NCBI RefSeq assembly: GCF_010095445.2
Contig: NZ_WFGV02000008.1
Coordinates: 62,001-126,000 of the forward strand
DNA: 64,000 nt
From: Pseudomonas sp. TNT3
GTDB lineage: Bacteria; Pseudomonadota; Gammaproteobacteria; Pseudomonadales; Pseudomonadaceae
Direction of reading: 5' to 3'
The stretch's first letter is position 1; each line of letters starts with the position of its first letter. A model generated the notes under the pieces. It was given only the letters and a program-made list of their open reading frames with translations. It searched no databases and had not been told where the DNA came from. This document shows positions 17,066-27,879 of this stretch, piece by piece. Made by a program: the position numbers and the translations under genes.

Positions 17066-17431
17066 GTGCGCAAATTGGTCTTGGTAATCGCGGTACTGGC
17101 GTTGGCGGGATGCGGGGAAGGCAAGCGCGTTGAAGGGCAGAAGCCCCAGTCGGCGGTGTCGACCGCGCCGGTGACGGCTCCTGCACAGCAGTGGGATCTG
17201 GAAGTGCGGGGCGAGATTACCCAGGCAGTCAGCGATCTGAGTGGCTGGCTGATCGAGCACAGTTTTGTTGCCAATGTCATCAAGGAAAATGGCAAGACCC
17301 GCATTCTGATGGGGCCTTTCAATTCGAAAGCGGAGGCCGAGGCCAAACAGGCAGAGGTCGCCGCTGCGCTCACCCGGGCGAAAAAGCAGAACATTCAACT
17401 GCTGGTCGTGGAGCATGCGGTCGCGCAGTAA
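17066..17431 (+). CDS. SPOR-like lipoprotein
   Basis: A 121-residue protein with the lipobox LALAGC (cysteine at residue 16). A short linker leads to a domain resembling SPOR (LEVRGEITQAVSDLSGWLIE; VIKENGKTRILMGPFNSKAEA), a fold that binds denuded glycan at division sites. The start is GTG at 17066 with GAGGGAAGC upstream. The SPOR call is by pattern and residues spacing, so moderate. Confidence 0.75.
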   Translation: MRKLVLVIAVLALAGCGEGKRVEGQKPQSAVSTAPVTAPAQQWDLEVRGEITQAVSDLSGWLIEHSFVANVIKENGKTRILMGPFNSKAEAEAKQAEVAAALTRAKKQNIQLLVVEHAVAQ

Positions 17432-17626
17432 CAGGCTTAATGCCGGCACCGTTAGTCTGAGTCCTAAGGAAGTGGAAAGGTGACGTGTTTCCAAGCACGG
17501 TTAATGAGTGCTTCTGTGGCCTCCACGAGCCCTTGCGAGCCTTTCGACGCGATCCTGCTTCAACAATCCACGCTCAGCCCTTTCCTGGTTACTGGCGCTA
17601 CAACAAAGTTGGCGGCTAGAACGAAA

Positions 17627-17657
17627 AAAGGCCTCGAGGTTCATGCTCGAGGCCTTT
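17627..17657 (-). terminator. Rho-independent terminator of endA
   Basis: Perfect 12-base arms AAAGGCCTCGAG and CTCGAGGCCTTT with a 7-base loop and, on the minus strand, a run of T at the exit, 17 bases after the endA stop codon. Confidence 0.88.
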
Positions 17658-17674
17658 GTGTTCCAAGCCAGCCG

Positions 17675-18364
17675 TCAGCCACAGGTTTTCATGTCCACCG
17701 GCCCGACAAACTCGTTGCCACGGCCCATGACGCACGCGACGGTTTGGTTGCGCTGAAGCTCCCAGGCCTGCACTGGATAGGTTTTGTTCCAGGCTTCGTA
17801 AAGCTGGCGGTCCTGTTTGGACAAGCGCAAACCGTACTGTTTGCTCATATAGAAGTACGTCCGGGCAATCATGCCGCGTATTGAAGGGCGCGGCATCACC
17901 TTCTTCGCCTTGAAGTCGACCTGGGTCAGGCACGACCCGTATTGACCGGTTTGTACCGGCAGCCAGCCGAAACTGAAATTGCTGCGATCACCGTTCACTT
18001 CGCCGATGCTGGGAACAAGGTTATGCAGATCGGCCTCGGCCTTCTGATAGACCGGGTCATAGCGTGTGCAGTTCTTGCGTCCGCCCTCTTGCCAGCATTG
18101 ACGCTGATGGCCGATCTGCCAGGCCGGCACAATGTGCTCCCATTCAATGCGAGAAGCGCGTTTGGCACTTTTACGGGGTACATAACCACAGGCCGCGAGG
18201 TTCACCTTGTTGCCAGTGTATTTGCAGCCGCAATAGAACTCGGTCGATTGCGGGGCATAGAGTTTCCAGGCGACTTTCTTGGCTTCTTCAAAGGTTCGAG
18301 GGGCCGCAGCCTGGGCGCCCATGGCGCAGAACAAAAACAGCACAGCAAAAAAACGGACACTCAT
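17675..18364 (-). CDS. endA: Periplasmic endonuclease I
   Basis: A 229-residue non-specific nuclease of the EndA/Vvn/Dns family. The signal peptide is MSVRFFAVLFLFCAMGAQAA. The catalytic segment RIEWEHIVPAWQIG holds the general-base histidine and LHNLVPSIGEVNGDRSNF holds the metal-binding asparagine. Several cysteines (YCGCKY, AACGY, QCWQ, KNCTR) form the family's disulfides. ATG at 18364 is chosen; a longer frame to 18412 overlaps the upstream DUF1654 gene and lacks a signal peptide at its end. The two genes are four bases apart and probably cotranscribed. Confidence 0.94.
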   Translation of the reverse strand: MSVRFFAVLFLFCAMGAQAAAPRTFEEAKKVAWKLYAPQSTEFYCGCKYTGNKVNLAACGYVPRKSAKRASRIEWEHIVPAWQIGHQRQCWQEGGRKNCTRYDPVYQKAEADLHNLVPSIGEVNGDRSNFSFGWLPVQTGQYGSCLTQVDFKAKKVMPRPSIRGMIARTYFYMSKQYGLRLSKQDRQLYEAWNKTYPVQAWELQRNQTVACVMGRGNEFVGPVDMKTCG

Positions 18365-18368
18365 TGAC

Positions 18369-18638
18369 TCAATCTTCCTTCGGCACAACCCAGAAAATCT
18401 GCACACCACCATCGTCGCGATAGGCGAGGGTGACGTTATCGTTTTCGTCGATTTCTTCGAGCAGTTGCTCCCACTCGTCCACCGGCTCGTCCGGCAGGCG
18501 AAAGATCAGCGCCGCTTTGGCTTTCTGAGCGGTAGGGGAATTGATGATTTTTTGAACGCGCATGCCCATGCGTGCATAGGCGTCCGGGGAGTCGGAAGTG
18601 GTGGCCACAAAATTATCCTTATTAAGCTGTACGTGCAT
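18369..18638 (-). CDS. DUF1654-family protein
   Basis: An 89-residue acidic protein of the DUF1654 family, found mainly in Pseudomonas and of unknown function. Diagnostic segments are SPDAYARMGMRVQKIINSP and KAALIFRLPDEPVDEWEQLL. It lies four bases upstream of endA in the same direction, which links it to that operon. Confidence 0.85.
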   Translation of the reverse strand: MHVQLNKDNFVATTSDSPDAYARMGMRVQKIINSPTAQKAKAALIFRLPDEPVDEWEQLLEEIDENDNVTLAYRDDGGVQIFWVVPKED

Positions 18639-18744
18639 ACAGTATTAAACTGTAAGGATTATCGCAACTGCTTAAAATTCAAGAAAATCTTCTGACAGCG
18701 TTTTTCGTGGTTTGGTGTAGGACAGGAGAAATTTGTATCGAGGT

Positions 18745-18766
18745 GCCCGGCCGGAACCGGCCGGGC
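18745..18766 (-). terminator. Strong hairpin after the asparaginase gene
   Basis: Perfect 10-base arms GCCCGGCCGG and CCGGCCGGGC separated by two bases lie just after the asparaginase stop codon. There is no clear T-run, but the position fits a 3' stabiliser or terminator. Confidence 0.6.
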
Positions 18767-18775
18767 GAGGGTCAA

Positions 18776-20223
<1,448 letters not shown>

Positions 20224-20670
20224 ATGTCGCTGACAATCAGTCCATCAAATGCGGCAGTTATCAATATTGGCGGTAAGACTGCAACGACAGTCGATACCCT
20301 GAATTACGATGCGACAGAGAAGGTCGCATCAGGCTCAGGGCTGGAAAATGGCGATAAAAAATCTGTCGGCGCAGCGGGTGTGCAGGGCGATTCAAAGACC
20401 GAAAGTACCGCCAGCACTCAAAGCATTACCGTGCAGATGCTGCTCAAGCGGATGAAAGAGCTGCAACAACAAATGCGTGAACAACAGCAGCAATTGGCGG
20501 CGACGCAAGCGGCGAGGTTTGCGAATGCAGAAGCCAAAATCACAGCCATCGTGTCGATCCAGCAACGAATCACCGGTACCGCCGCGGCAATTTCAGAAGT
20601 GGCGGCAGCCTTGGCAGCGGAGTTAACCAAAGGCGCTGCTACCGGCAATTTGGTTAGCACCTCGGCTTGA
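20224..20670 (+). CDS. Glutamine-rich coiled-coil hypothetical protein
   Basis: A 148-residue protein with no signal peptide or membrane segment. The N-terminus (residues 1-60) is low in complexity and rich in Ser, Thr, Gly and Ala. A coiled coil follows at about 70-100 (MLLKRMKELQQQMREQQQQL), then an alanine-rich helix. The composition recalls secreted or cell-surface accessory proteins but I recognise no family. A strong GGAGGG precedes the ATG. Confidence 0.6.
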   Translation: MSLTISPSNAAVINIGGKTATTVDTLNYDATEKVASGSGLENGDKKSVGAAGVQGDSKTESTASTQSITVQMLLKRMKELQQQMREQQQQLAATQAARFANAEAKITAIVSIQQRITGTAAAISEVAAALAAELTKGAATGNLVSTSA

Positions 20671-20722
20671 TTTTCAGGTCTTGTTATTTCGGGTAACAAC
20701 GAAAAATTGGCATTCTCGGTCG

Positions 20723-20773
20723 TTGACAAATCTCGGCCGGGTTCGCATAGTTCGGTCTACGCAAACGTTTGCG
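20723..20773 (+). promoter_or_regulatory. rbs promoter with RbsR operator
   Basis: A -35 TTGACA (20723-20728), 17-base spacer and -10 CATAGT (20746-20751) are followed directly by the perfect 14-base palindrome CGCAAACGTTTGCG (20760-20773). That palindrome has the central CG and half-site expected for a LacI/RbsR operator, and it covers the likely transcription start. Binding by RbsR (24410-25429) would block the promoter until ribose is present. Confidence 0.8.
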
Positions 20774-20866
20774 ACATGTTTCAGACGGGCTGATTGCCTT
20801 AAAGAGCGTTGTTAAACCAACCTGCGCAAGCGTTGCTCACAATAATCATAAGATCGGAGTGAACCC

Positions 20867-21823
20867 ATGAAGCTGCCATTCGCTGGACGCCTTCTCGCTG
20901 TCGCTGTGCTGGCTGCCGTATCTGCCGCTTTGCCTGTCTCATCGGCCTTCGCCGAAACCCCTGAGAAACCTAAAGTTGCGCTGGTCATGAAGTCGCTGGC
21001 CAACGAATTCTTCCTGACCATGGAAGACGGCGCCAAGGCTTACCAGAAAGATCATTCCGCAGATTTCGATCTGATCTCCAATGGCATCAAGGACGAGACC
21101 GACACCGCCGGACAAACGCGCATTGTCGAGCAAATGATCCTGGCCAAGGTCAACGCGCTGGTCATTGCACCCGCTGATTCCAAAGCCATGGTCCCGGTGA
21201 TCAAGAAAGCGATCGATGCCGGTATCACCGTGATCAACATCGACAATCAACTCGATCCAGCCGTCGTCAAAAGCAAAAATATCACCGTGCCTTTTGTGGG
21301 GCCTGACAACCGCAAAGGCGCGCGTCTGGTCGGCGAGTATCTGGCCAAGCAACTGAAGGCCGGTGACGAAGTCGGCATCATTGAAGGCGTGTCCACCACC
21401 ACCAATGCCCAGGCGCGCACCGCTGGTTTCAAGGACGCGATGGAAGCCGCCCAGATCAAGGTCGTTTCGTTGCAGTCCGGTGACTGGGAAATCGACAAAG
21501 GCAACAAGGTCGCCGCCTCGATTCTCAGCGAGTATCCGCAAGTCAAAGCCCTGCTGGCAGGTAACGACAGCATGGCCGTCGGTGCAGTGTCTGCCGTGCG
21601 CGCAGCAGGCAAGGCCGGCAAGGTGCAAGTGGTCGGCTATGACAACATCAACGCGATTAAACCGATGCTCAAGGATGGCCGTGTCCTGGCCACTGCGGAC
21701 CAATTCGCCGCCAAGCAAGCAGTCTTCGGTATCGAAACCGCGTTGAAAATCATCAAGGGTGAGAAGGTCGACAGCGGTCCCAATGGCGTGATCGAAACTC
21801 CAGTCGAACTGGTGACCAAGTAG
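20867..21823 (+). CDS. rbsB: Ribose ABC transporter, periplasmic binding protein
   Basis: A 318-residue type I periplasmic sugar-binding protein with a signal peptide (LLAVAVLAAVSAALPVSSAFA). Typical segments are KVALVMKSLANEFF, RIVEQMILAKVNALVIAPAD, AITVINIDNQ-like ITVINIDNQL, and GYDNINAIKPMLKDGRVLAT. It delivers ribose to RbsC/RbsA. It is the first gene of the operon and begins about 95 bases after the operator. Confidence 0.95.
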   Translation: MKLPFAGRLLAVAVLAAVSAALPVSSAFAETPEKPKVALVMKSLANEFFLTMEDGAKAYQKDHSADFDLISNGIKDETDTAGQTRIVEQMILAKVNALVIAPADSKAMVPVIKKAIDAGITVINIDNQLDPAVVKSKNITVPFVGPDNRKGARLVGEYLAKQLKAGDEVGIIEGVSTTTNAQARTAGFKDAMEAAQIKVVSLQSGDWEIDKGNKVAASILSEYPQVKALLAGNDSMAVGAVSAVRAAGKAGKVQVVGYDNINAIKPMLKDGRVLATADQFAAKQAVFGIETALKIIKGEKVDSGPNGVIETPVELVTK

Positions 21824-21878
21824 TCCTTCTGGTGACACTACGGTGCTCGCCCGTCTGGGCGAGTGCATGGAGATTTCT

Positions 21879-23432
21879 ATGTCAGTTTCCGCCCCGAACG
21901 CTGTCCTCTCGGTCAACGGCATCGGTAAGACGTACGCCCAACCGGTCCTGACCGGCATCGACCTTACGCTCATGCGCGGGGAAGTGCTGGCGCTGACTGG
22001 TGAAAACGGCGCCGGGAAAAGCACGCTGTCGAAGATCATCGGTGGGCTGGTGACGCCGACGACCGGTCAGATGCAATTCCAGGGACAAGATTATCGTCCC
22101 GGCAGCCGGACCCAGGCTGAAGACCTGGGTATCCGCATGGTCATGCAAGAACTCAATCTGTTGCCGACCTTGTCGGTCGCGGAAAACCTGTTCCTCGATA
22201 ACCTGCCCAGCAGCGGCGGCTGGATCAGTCGCAAGCAATTGCGCAAAGCGGCGATCGAAGCCATGGCCCAGGTCGGCCTGGACGCCATTGATCCGGACAC
22301 GCTGGTAGGCGAACTTGGCATCGGTCACCAGCAAATGGTGGAGATCGCCCGCAACCTGATCGGCGACTGCCACGTGTTGATCCTCGATGAGCCGACCGCC
22401 ATGTTGACGGCCCGCGAAGTCGAAATGCTGTTCGAGCAGATCACCCGCCTGCAAGCGCGTGGCGTCTCTATCATCTATATCTCGCATCGACTCGAAGAGC
22501 TGGCGCAAGTTGCCCAGCGCATTGCAGTACTGCGTGACGGCAACCTGGTCTGCATCGAACCGATGGCCAACTACAACAGCGAGCAACTGGTCACCTTGAT
22601 GGTTGGCCGGGAACTGGGCGAGCACATGGACATGGGGCCGCGCAACATTGGCGCCCCCGCATTGACGGTCAAAGGGCTGACCCGTTCCGACAAGGTTCGC
22701 GACGTTTCTTTCGAAGTCCGTGCCGGTGAGATATTCGGGGTTTCCGGTTTGATCGGGGCAGGGCGCACCGAGTTGCTGCGCCTGATTTTCGGCGCGGACA
22801 TTGCCGACAGCGGCACGGTAGCGCTGGGTTCACCGGCGCAGGTTGTCAGTATCCGCTCGCCAGCGGATGCCGTCGGTCACGGCATTGCTCTGATTACCGA
22901 AGACCGCAAAGGCGAAGGTTTGCTGCTGACTCAGTCGATCAGCGCCAACATCGCGTTGGGCAATATGCCGGTGATTTCCAGTGGCGGCATCGTCAACAAT
23001 GGTGACGAAATGTCCCTGGCCCAACGCCAGATCGATGCCATGCGCATTCGCAGTTCCAGCCCGACGCAGCTGGTGTCGGAATTGTCCGGGGGTAACCAGC
23101 AGAAAGTCGTGATAGGGCGCTGGCTTGAGCGCGATTGTTCGGTGCTGTTGTTCGACGAGCCAACTCGCGGTATCGATGTGGGTGCAAAGTTCGACATCTA
23201 TGCGTTGCTCGGTGAGCTGACTCGCCAGGGCAAGGCTCTGGTGGTGGTGTCCAGTGATCTGCGCGAACTGATGCTGATCTGCGACCGCATCGGCGTGCTG
23301 TCGGCGGGGCGCCTGATCGAAACCTTCGAGCGCGATACCTGGACCCAGGATGACTTGCTTGCAGCCGCGTTTGCCGGCTACCAAAAACGTGATGCGTTGC
23401 TCAACGAAGCGGCGCCAAGGGATCTTCCATGA
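21879..23432 (+). CDS. rbsA: Ribose ABC transporter, ATP-binding protein
   Basis: A 517-residue tandem ATPase. The first half has Walker A GENGAGKST and Walker B VLILDEPTAM; the second half has the family's degenerate site GLIGAGRTE with signature LSGGNQQKV and Walker B LLFDEPTRGIDVG. It energises sugar uptake. ATG at 21879 follows GGAGA; a frame back to 21843 has no better start. It overlaps rbsC by four bases (ATGA). Confidence 0.95.
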   Translation: MSVSAPNAVLSVNGIGKTYAQPVLTGIDLTLMRGEVLALTGENGAGKSTLSKIIGGLVTPTTGQMQFQGQDYRPGSRTQAEDLGIRMVMQELNLLPTLSVAENLFLDNLPSSGGWISRKQLRKAAIEAMAQVGLDAIDPDTLVGELGIGHQQMVEIARNLIGDCHVLILDEPTAMLTAREVEMLFEQITRLQARGVSIIYISHRLEELAQVAQRIAVLRDGNLVCIEPMANYNSEQLVTLMVGRELGEHMDMGPRNIGAPALTVKGLTRSDKVRDVSFEVRAGEIFGVSGLIGAGRTELLRLIFGADIADSGTVALGSPAQVVSIRSPADAVGHGIALITEDRKGEGLLLTQSISANIALGNMPVISSGGIVNNGDEMSLAQRQIDAMRIRSSSPTQLVSELSGGNQQKVVIGRWLERDCSVLLFDEPTRGIDVGAKFDIYALLGELTRQGKALVVVSSDLRELMLICDRIGVLSAGRLIETFERDTWTQDDLLAAAFAGYQKRDALLNEAAPRDLP

Positions 23433-24406
23433 AAACTGCAGCACCTGTCGGCAAACGTAGTGGCAACTTTTACGGCCTGGGCACCTATTTGGGGCTGGCC
23501 GGTGCCTTGCTGGCAATGATCGCGCTGTTCTCGGTCCTGAGCAGCCATTTCCTGTCCTACGACACGTTCAGCACCTTGGCCAACCAGATTCCGGACTTGA
23601 TGGTGCTGGCCGTGGGCATGACCTTCGTGTTGATCATCGGCGGCATCGACCTGTCGGTGGGCTCGGTGTTGGCGCTTGCGGCGTCGGCGGTCAGCGTGGC
23701 GATTCTGGGCTGGGGCTGGAGCGTGCTGCCTGCGGCGTTGCTCGGCATGGCAGTTGCGGCGCTGGCCGGCACCATTACCGGTTCGATCACCGTGGCATGG
23801 CGCATTCCGTCGTTCATTGTTTCCCTGGGCGTGCTGGAAATGGCCCGCGGCGTGGCCTACCAAATGACCGGTTCGCGCACTGCGTACATTGGTGATTCTT
23901 TTGCATGGTTGTCCAACCCGATTGCATTTGGCATCTCGCCATCGTTCATCATCGCTTTGTTGATCATCATCATTGCTCAGGCAGTGTTGACCCGTACCGT
24001 GTTCGGTCGCTATCTGATCGGTATCGGCACCAATGAAGAAGCGGTGCGCCTGGCAGGGATCAATCCGAAGCCCTACAAGATTCTGGTGTTCAGTCTGATG
24101 GGGCTGCTGGCCGGTATTGCCGCACTGTTCCAGATTTCCCGGCTGGAAGCGGCGGATCCGAATGCCGGCTCAGGCCTGGAGTTGCAGGTGATCGCGGCGG
24201 TGGTGATCGGCGGCACCAGTTTGATGGGCGGCCGGGGTTCGGTGATCAGTACCTTCTTCGGCGTTCTGATCATCTCCGTCCTGGCGGCCGGGCTCGCACA
24301 GATCGGCGCAACGGAACCGACCAAACGGATCATCACCGGTGCAGTCATCGTGATCGCCGTGGTGCTGGATACTTATCGCAGTCAGCGCGCAAGCCGGCGG
24401 ACCTGA
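23429..24406 (+). CDS. rbsC: Ribose ABC transporter, permease
   Basis: A 325-residue integral membrane permease with eight to ten hydrophobic helices. It carries the conserved segments IIGGIDLSVGSVLAL and VRLAGINPKPYK, the loop that couples to RbsA, plus VIGGTSLMGGRGSV. It overlaps rbsA and is followed three bases later by rbsR. Confidence 0.95.
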   Translation: MKTAAPVGKRSGNFYGLGTYLGLAGALLAMIALFSVLSSHFLSYDTFSTLANQIPDLMVLAVGMTFVLIIGGIDLSVGSVLALAASAVSVAILGWGWSVLPAALLGMAVAALAGTITGSITVAWRIPSFIVSLGVLEMARGVAYQMTGSRTAYIGDSFAWLSNPIAFGISPSFIIALLIIIIAQAVLTRTVFGRYLIGIGTNEEAVRLAGINPKPYKILVFSLMGLLAGIAALFQISRLEAADPNAGSGLELQVIAAVVIGGTSLMGGRGSVISTFFGVLIISVLAAGLAQIGATEPTKRIITGAVIVIAVVLDTYRSQRASRRT

Positions 24407-24409
24407 TTC

Positions 24410-25429
24410 ATGGCAACTATCAAGGATGTCGCAGCGCTTGCAGGAATTTCCTACACCACGGTGTCTCACGTGGTGAACAAGACACGGCCGGTCAGCGAAG
24501 AAGTGCGGATCAAAGTCGAGGCGGCGATCAAAAGCCTCGACTACGTGCCTAGCGCGGTCGCCCGGTCGTTGAAGGCGAAAACCACGGCGACCATCGGGTT
24601 GCTGGTGCCTAACAGCCTCAACCCATACTTCGCCGAACTCGCGCGCGGCATCGAGGATTATTGTGAGCGCAATGGCTACTGCGTGATTCTTTGCAACTCC
24701 GACGATAATCCGGACAAACAGCGCAGCTACCTGCGGGTATTGCTGGAAAAGCGCATTGACGGACTGATCGTGGCATCGGCCGGTGGGGATGCCGGGCTGG
24801 CGGAAGGTCTCGCCGGTGTGCGCACTCCCATGGTGATTGTCGACCGTAATCTGGAAGGCGTGAATGCCGACCTGGTACGCATCGATCACGAATATGGCGC
24901 GTACCTGGCGACGCGTCATTTGCTGGAACTCGGGCATCGGGACATCGCGACGATCGGCGGGCCGGCGAGTACCAGTGTGGCCCAGATGCGTCTGGCCGGT
25001 TTTAGCCGGGCCTTGAAAGAGGCGGGCGTCGACGTAGCACCGGAGCGCAGGCTTGAAAGCGACTTCACCAGCACGGGAGGTTACAGCGCGGCTGCGATCC
25101 TGCTGGAAAACAATCCGCCCACCGCTATTTTCGCCGGTAACGACATGATCGGTATCGGCGTGTTGCGAGCCGCTGCCGAGCGCAATATTCGCGTGCCAAG
25201 CGAGTTGTCGGTCATCGGCTTCGACGACATCCAGATGAGCCGTTATGTCTACCCGGCCTTGACGACCGTGGGGCAGTCGATCCTGCAGCTCGGGGAGATG
25301 GCCGCTGAAGTGCTTTTGCGAAGGATCGCCACACCGGACATGGCCACCGATCAACGGATCGTGACGCCCAGCATTGTCCTGCGAGAATCGACTGCGCCAT
25401 TGGCCGGGGTGTTCTCGGAATATCGCTAA
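24410..25429 (+). CDS. rbsR: LacI-family ribose operon repressor
   Basis: A 339-residue repressor. The N-terminal helix-turn-helix and hinge are TIKDVAALAGISYTTVSHVV and the LDYVPSAVARSLK segment; the rest is a sugar-binding periplasmic-type fold (NDMIGIGVLRAAAERNIRVP). Placed inside the rbs operon, it should bind the palindrome at 20760-20773 and release on binding ribose. It is transcribed with its targets, giving autoregulation. Confidence 0.93.
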   Translation: MATIKDVAALAGISYTTVSHVVNKTRPVSEEVRIKVEAAIKSLDYVPSAVARSLKAKTTATIGLLVPNSLNPYFAELARGIEDYCERNGYCVILCNSDDNPDKQRSYLRVLLEKRIDGLIVASAGGDAGLAEGLAGVRTPMVIVDRNLEGVNADLVRIDHEYGAYLATRHLLELGHRDIATIGGPASTSVAQMRLAGFSRALKEAGVDVAPERRLESDFTSTGGYSAAAILLENNPPTAIFAGNDMIGIGVLRAAAERNIRVPSELSVIGFDDIQMSRYVYPALTTVGQSILQLGEMAAEVLLRRIATPDMATDQRIVTPSIVLRESTAPLAGVFSEYR

Positions 25430-25453
25430 ACCAGAATTGACGAGTAGTGACGA

Positions 25454-26371
25454 ATGTCAGCAAAAGTAGTGGTAATAGGCAGCCTGAACATGGACCTGGT
25501 CACCCGGGCGCCAAGGCTGCCCCAAGGCGGCGAAACGCTGATCGGTAACTCCTTTGCCACAGTGTCCGGCGGCAAGGGCGCCAATCAGGCCGTTGCTGCG
25601 GCAAGGCTCGGTGCGCAGGTGTCGATGGTCGGCTGCGTTGGCAGCGATGCCTACGGCGAGGAGTTGCGCGGCGCGTTGCTCGCCGAGCAGATCGACTGCC
25701 AGGCGGTCACTTGCGTAGAAGGGTCGAGCGGCGTGGCGTTGATCGTGGTCGACGACAACAGCCAGAACGCAATCGTGATCGTCGCAGGTGCCAACGGTGC
25801 GCTGACGCCTGCGGTCATCGGTTGCTTCGATCCCGTCCTGCAGGCTGCCGACGTGATCATCTGTCAGCTTGAGATCCCTGATGCCACCGTTGGTCATGCG
25901 CTCAAGCGCGGGCGAGAGCTGGGTAAAACCGTGATCCTCAACCCGGCGCCTGCCAGTCATCCGCTGCCAGCGGATTGGTATGCGGCCATCGACTACCTCA
26001 TCCCCAATGAAAGCGAAGCCGCAGCCTTGAGCGGTTTGCCTGTGAACTCTCTGGAAACCGCCAAAGCTGCTGCCACTCGGCTGATTGCCCTGGGCGCCGG
26101 CAAAGTGATCATCACGCTCGGTGCTCAAGGCTCGCTGTTTGCCAGTGGCAGCCGCTTCGAACACTTTCCGGCGCCCCAGGTGAAGGCTGTCGACACCACG
26201 GCAGCTGGCGACACCTTTGTCGGTGGATTCGCCGCCGCACTGGCGACGGGCCAAAACGAAGTCGACGCGATCCGTTTCGGCCAGATTGCCGCTGCGCTAT
26301 CGGTGACCCGAGCTGGCGCGCAACCTTCGATTCCCACGTTACTCGACGTACAGGCCTTTAAAACACAATGA
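25454..26371 (+). CDS. rbsK: Ribokinase
   Basis: A 305-residue PfkB-family kinase forming ribose 5-phosphate. It has the N-terminal substrate motif [17 protein letters not shown] and the C-terminal [13 protein letters not shown] with the catalytic aspartate. It overlaps rbsD by four bases. Confidence 0.95.
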   Translation: MSAKVVVIGSLNMDLVTRAPRLPQGGETLIGNSFATVSGGKGANQAVAAARLGAQVSMVGCVGSDAYGEELRGALLAEQIDCQAVTCVEGSSGVALIVVDDNSQNAIVIVAGANGALTPAVIGCFDPVLQAADVIICQLEIPDATVGHALKRGRELGKTVILNPAPASHPLPADWYAAIDYLIPNESEAAALSGLPVNSLETAKAAATRLIALGAGKVIITLGAQGSLFASGSRFEHFPAPQVKAVDTTAAGDTFVGGFAAALATGQNEVDAIRFGQIAAALSVTRAGAQPSIPTLLDVQAFKTQ

Positions 26372-26772
26372 AGAAGACACCTTTGCTCAACGTCGCGCTT
26401 TCGCGGCTGATCGCGTCACTGGGGCATGGCGACATGATCGTGATCGGCGATGCCGGTCTACCGGTGCCTGCAGGAGTGGAACTGATCGATCTGGCGTTGA
26501 CCCACGGCATCCCGGACTTCACCAGTACCCTGAAGGTCGTGCTCAGTGAAATGCAGGTGGAAAGCCATGTGTTGGCCCAGGAGATTCTCGACAAAAAGCC
26601 GACGGCACTGGCGGCTTTGGATGAGCTGAATGCCGCCGGCGATCTGGGGCGGCGTGAGCTGCTCAGCCACGACCAATTCAAGGTGCTTAGCCGGCAGGCG
26701 CGAGCGGTGATTCGTACCGGCGAATGCCAGCCTTACTGCAACATCGTCCTGATATCGGGCGTTACGTTTTAA
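26368..26772 (+). CDS. rbsD: D-ribose pyranase
   Basis: A 134-residue cytoplasmic mutarotase that converts beta-pyranose to beta-furanose ribose for the kinase. Characteristic segments are [29 protein letters not shown] with the catalytic His nearby, and the C-terminal [17 protein letters not shown]. Length matches the family. Its start overlaps rbsK (ATGA). Confidence 0.95.
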   Translation: MKKTPLLNVALSRLIASLGHGDMIVIGDAGLPVPAGVELIDLALTHGIPDFTSTLKVVLSEMQVESHVLAQEILDKKPTALAALDELNAAGDLGRRELLSHDQFKVLSRQARAVIRTGECQPYCNIVLISGVTF

Positions 26773-26817
26773 CAGTCCTTTGACTCATTTTGTTTCCCCA
26801 CGCACAAGGAGTGCGCT

Positions 26818-27846
26818 ATGCACCGCTATGCTCAGAAACTGCACCAAATGCTTCGGAGTCTTCTGCTTTTGTCCCTGATTACTGCTACAAGCGCCCAGGC
26901 GGCGGAAAAAATCGATTTGATCATCGACACCGACCCCGGTGCGGATGACGTGGTTGCCTTGTTGTTCGCCCTGGCCTCGCCGGAAGAGCTGAATATTCGA
27001 GCGCTGACCACCGTGGCCGGCAATGTGCGGCTGGACAAGACTTCCCGTAATGCGCGGCTGGCTCGTGAGTGGGCGGGGCGCGAAGAGGTGCCGGTCTATG
27101 CCGGTGCCCCGAGGCCGCTGATGCGCACGCCTATCTATGCCGAGAACATTCATGGCAAGGAAGGTCTGTCGGGTGTCACGGTGCACGAACCCAAGAAAGG
27201 CCTGGCCGAGGGTAACGCGGTTAATTATCTGATCGATACCTTGAAAGCAGCCAAACCCCACAGCATCACGATCGCCATGCTTGGCCCGCAGACCAACCTT
27301 GCGCTGGCGCTGATCCAGGAGCCTGAAATCGTTCAGGGCATCAAGGAAGTGGTGATTATGGGCGGCGCCCATTTCAATGGCGGCAATATCACCCCGGTGG
27401 CCGAGTTCAACCTGTTCGCCGACCCGCAGGCTGCGGAAGTCGTTCTTAAAAGCGGTGTGAAGCTGACTTATCTGCCGCTGGATGTAACTCATAAAATCCT
27501 CACCAGCGAAGCGCGGCTGAAACAGATCGCGGCACTCAACAACAACGCCAGCAAGCTGGTGGGCGATATTCTCAATGAATACGTCAAGGGCGATATGGAG
27601 CACTACGGCATTCCCGGCGGCCCGGTGCATGACGCCACGGTCGTCGCTTACCTGCTCAAGCCAGAGTTGTTCACGGGGCGATCGGTCAACGTAGTGGTTG
27701 ATAGCCGTGAAGGTCCGACTTTCGGCCAGACTATCGTCGACTGGTATGACGGCCTGAAAGCGCCGAAGAACGCTTTCTGGGTTGAGAGCGGGGATGCTCA
27801 GGGTTTCTTCGACCTGCTGACCCAGCGTCTGGCCCGTTTGAAATAA
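26818..27846 (+). CDS. Secreted nucleoside hydrolase
   Basis: A 342-residue inosine-uridine-type nucleoside hydrolase that cleaves nucleosides to base and ribose. The metal-binding start DLIIDTDPGADDVVAL is present, as is VVIMGGAHFNGGN and the later HDATVVAYLLKPELF. Unlike cytoplasmic Rih enzymes it has a Sec signal peptide (MLRSLLLLSLITATSAQAA), so it should act in the periplasm. Following rbsD by 45 bases, it could supply RbsB with ribose. ACAAGGAGTGCGCT precedes the ATG at 26818. Confidence 0.9.
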   Translation: MHRYAQKLHQMLRSLLLLSLITATSAQAAEKIDLIIDTDPGADDVVALLFALASPEELNIRALTTVAGNVRLDKTSRNARLAREWAGREEVPVYAGAPRPLMRTPIYAENIHGKEGLSGVTVHEPKKGLAEGNAVNYLIDTLKAAKPHSITIAMLGPQTNLALALIQEPEIVQGIKEVVIMGGAHFNGGNITPVAEFNLFADPQAAEVVLKSGVKLTYLPLDVTHKILTSEARLKQIAALNNNASKLVGDILNEYVKGDMEHYGIPGGPVHDATVVAYLLKPELFTGRSVNVVVDSREGPTFGQTIVDWYDGLKAPKNAFWVESGDAQGFFDLLTQRLARLK

Positions 27847-27852
27847 GATTCG

Positions 27853-27879
27853 CCCGCAGGCGCCAGCCTGCGGGGTTTT
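27853..27879 (+). terminator. Terminator of the rbs operon
   Basis: Arms CCCGCAGG and CCTGCGGG around a 6-base loop, then GTTTTA, five bases after the hydrolase stop codon. It overlaps the end of the convergent gene at 27878. Confidence 0.75.
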
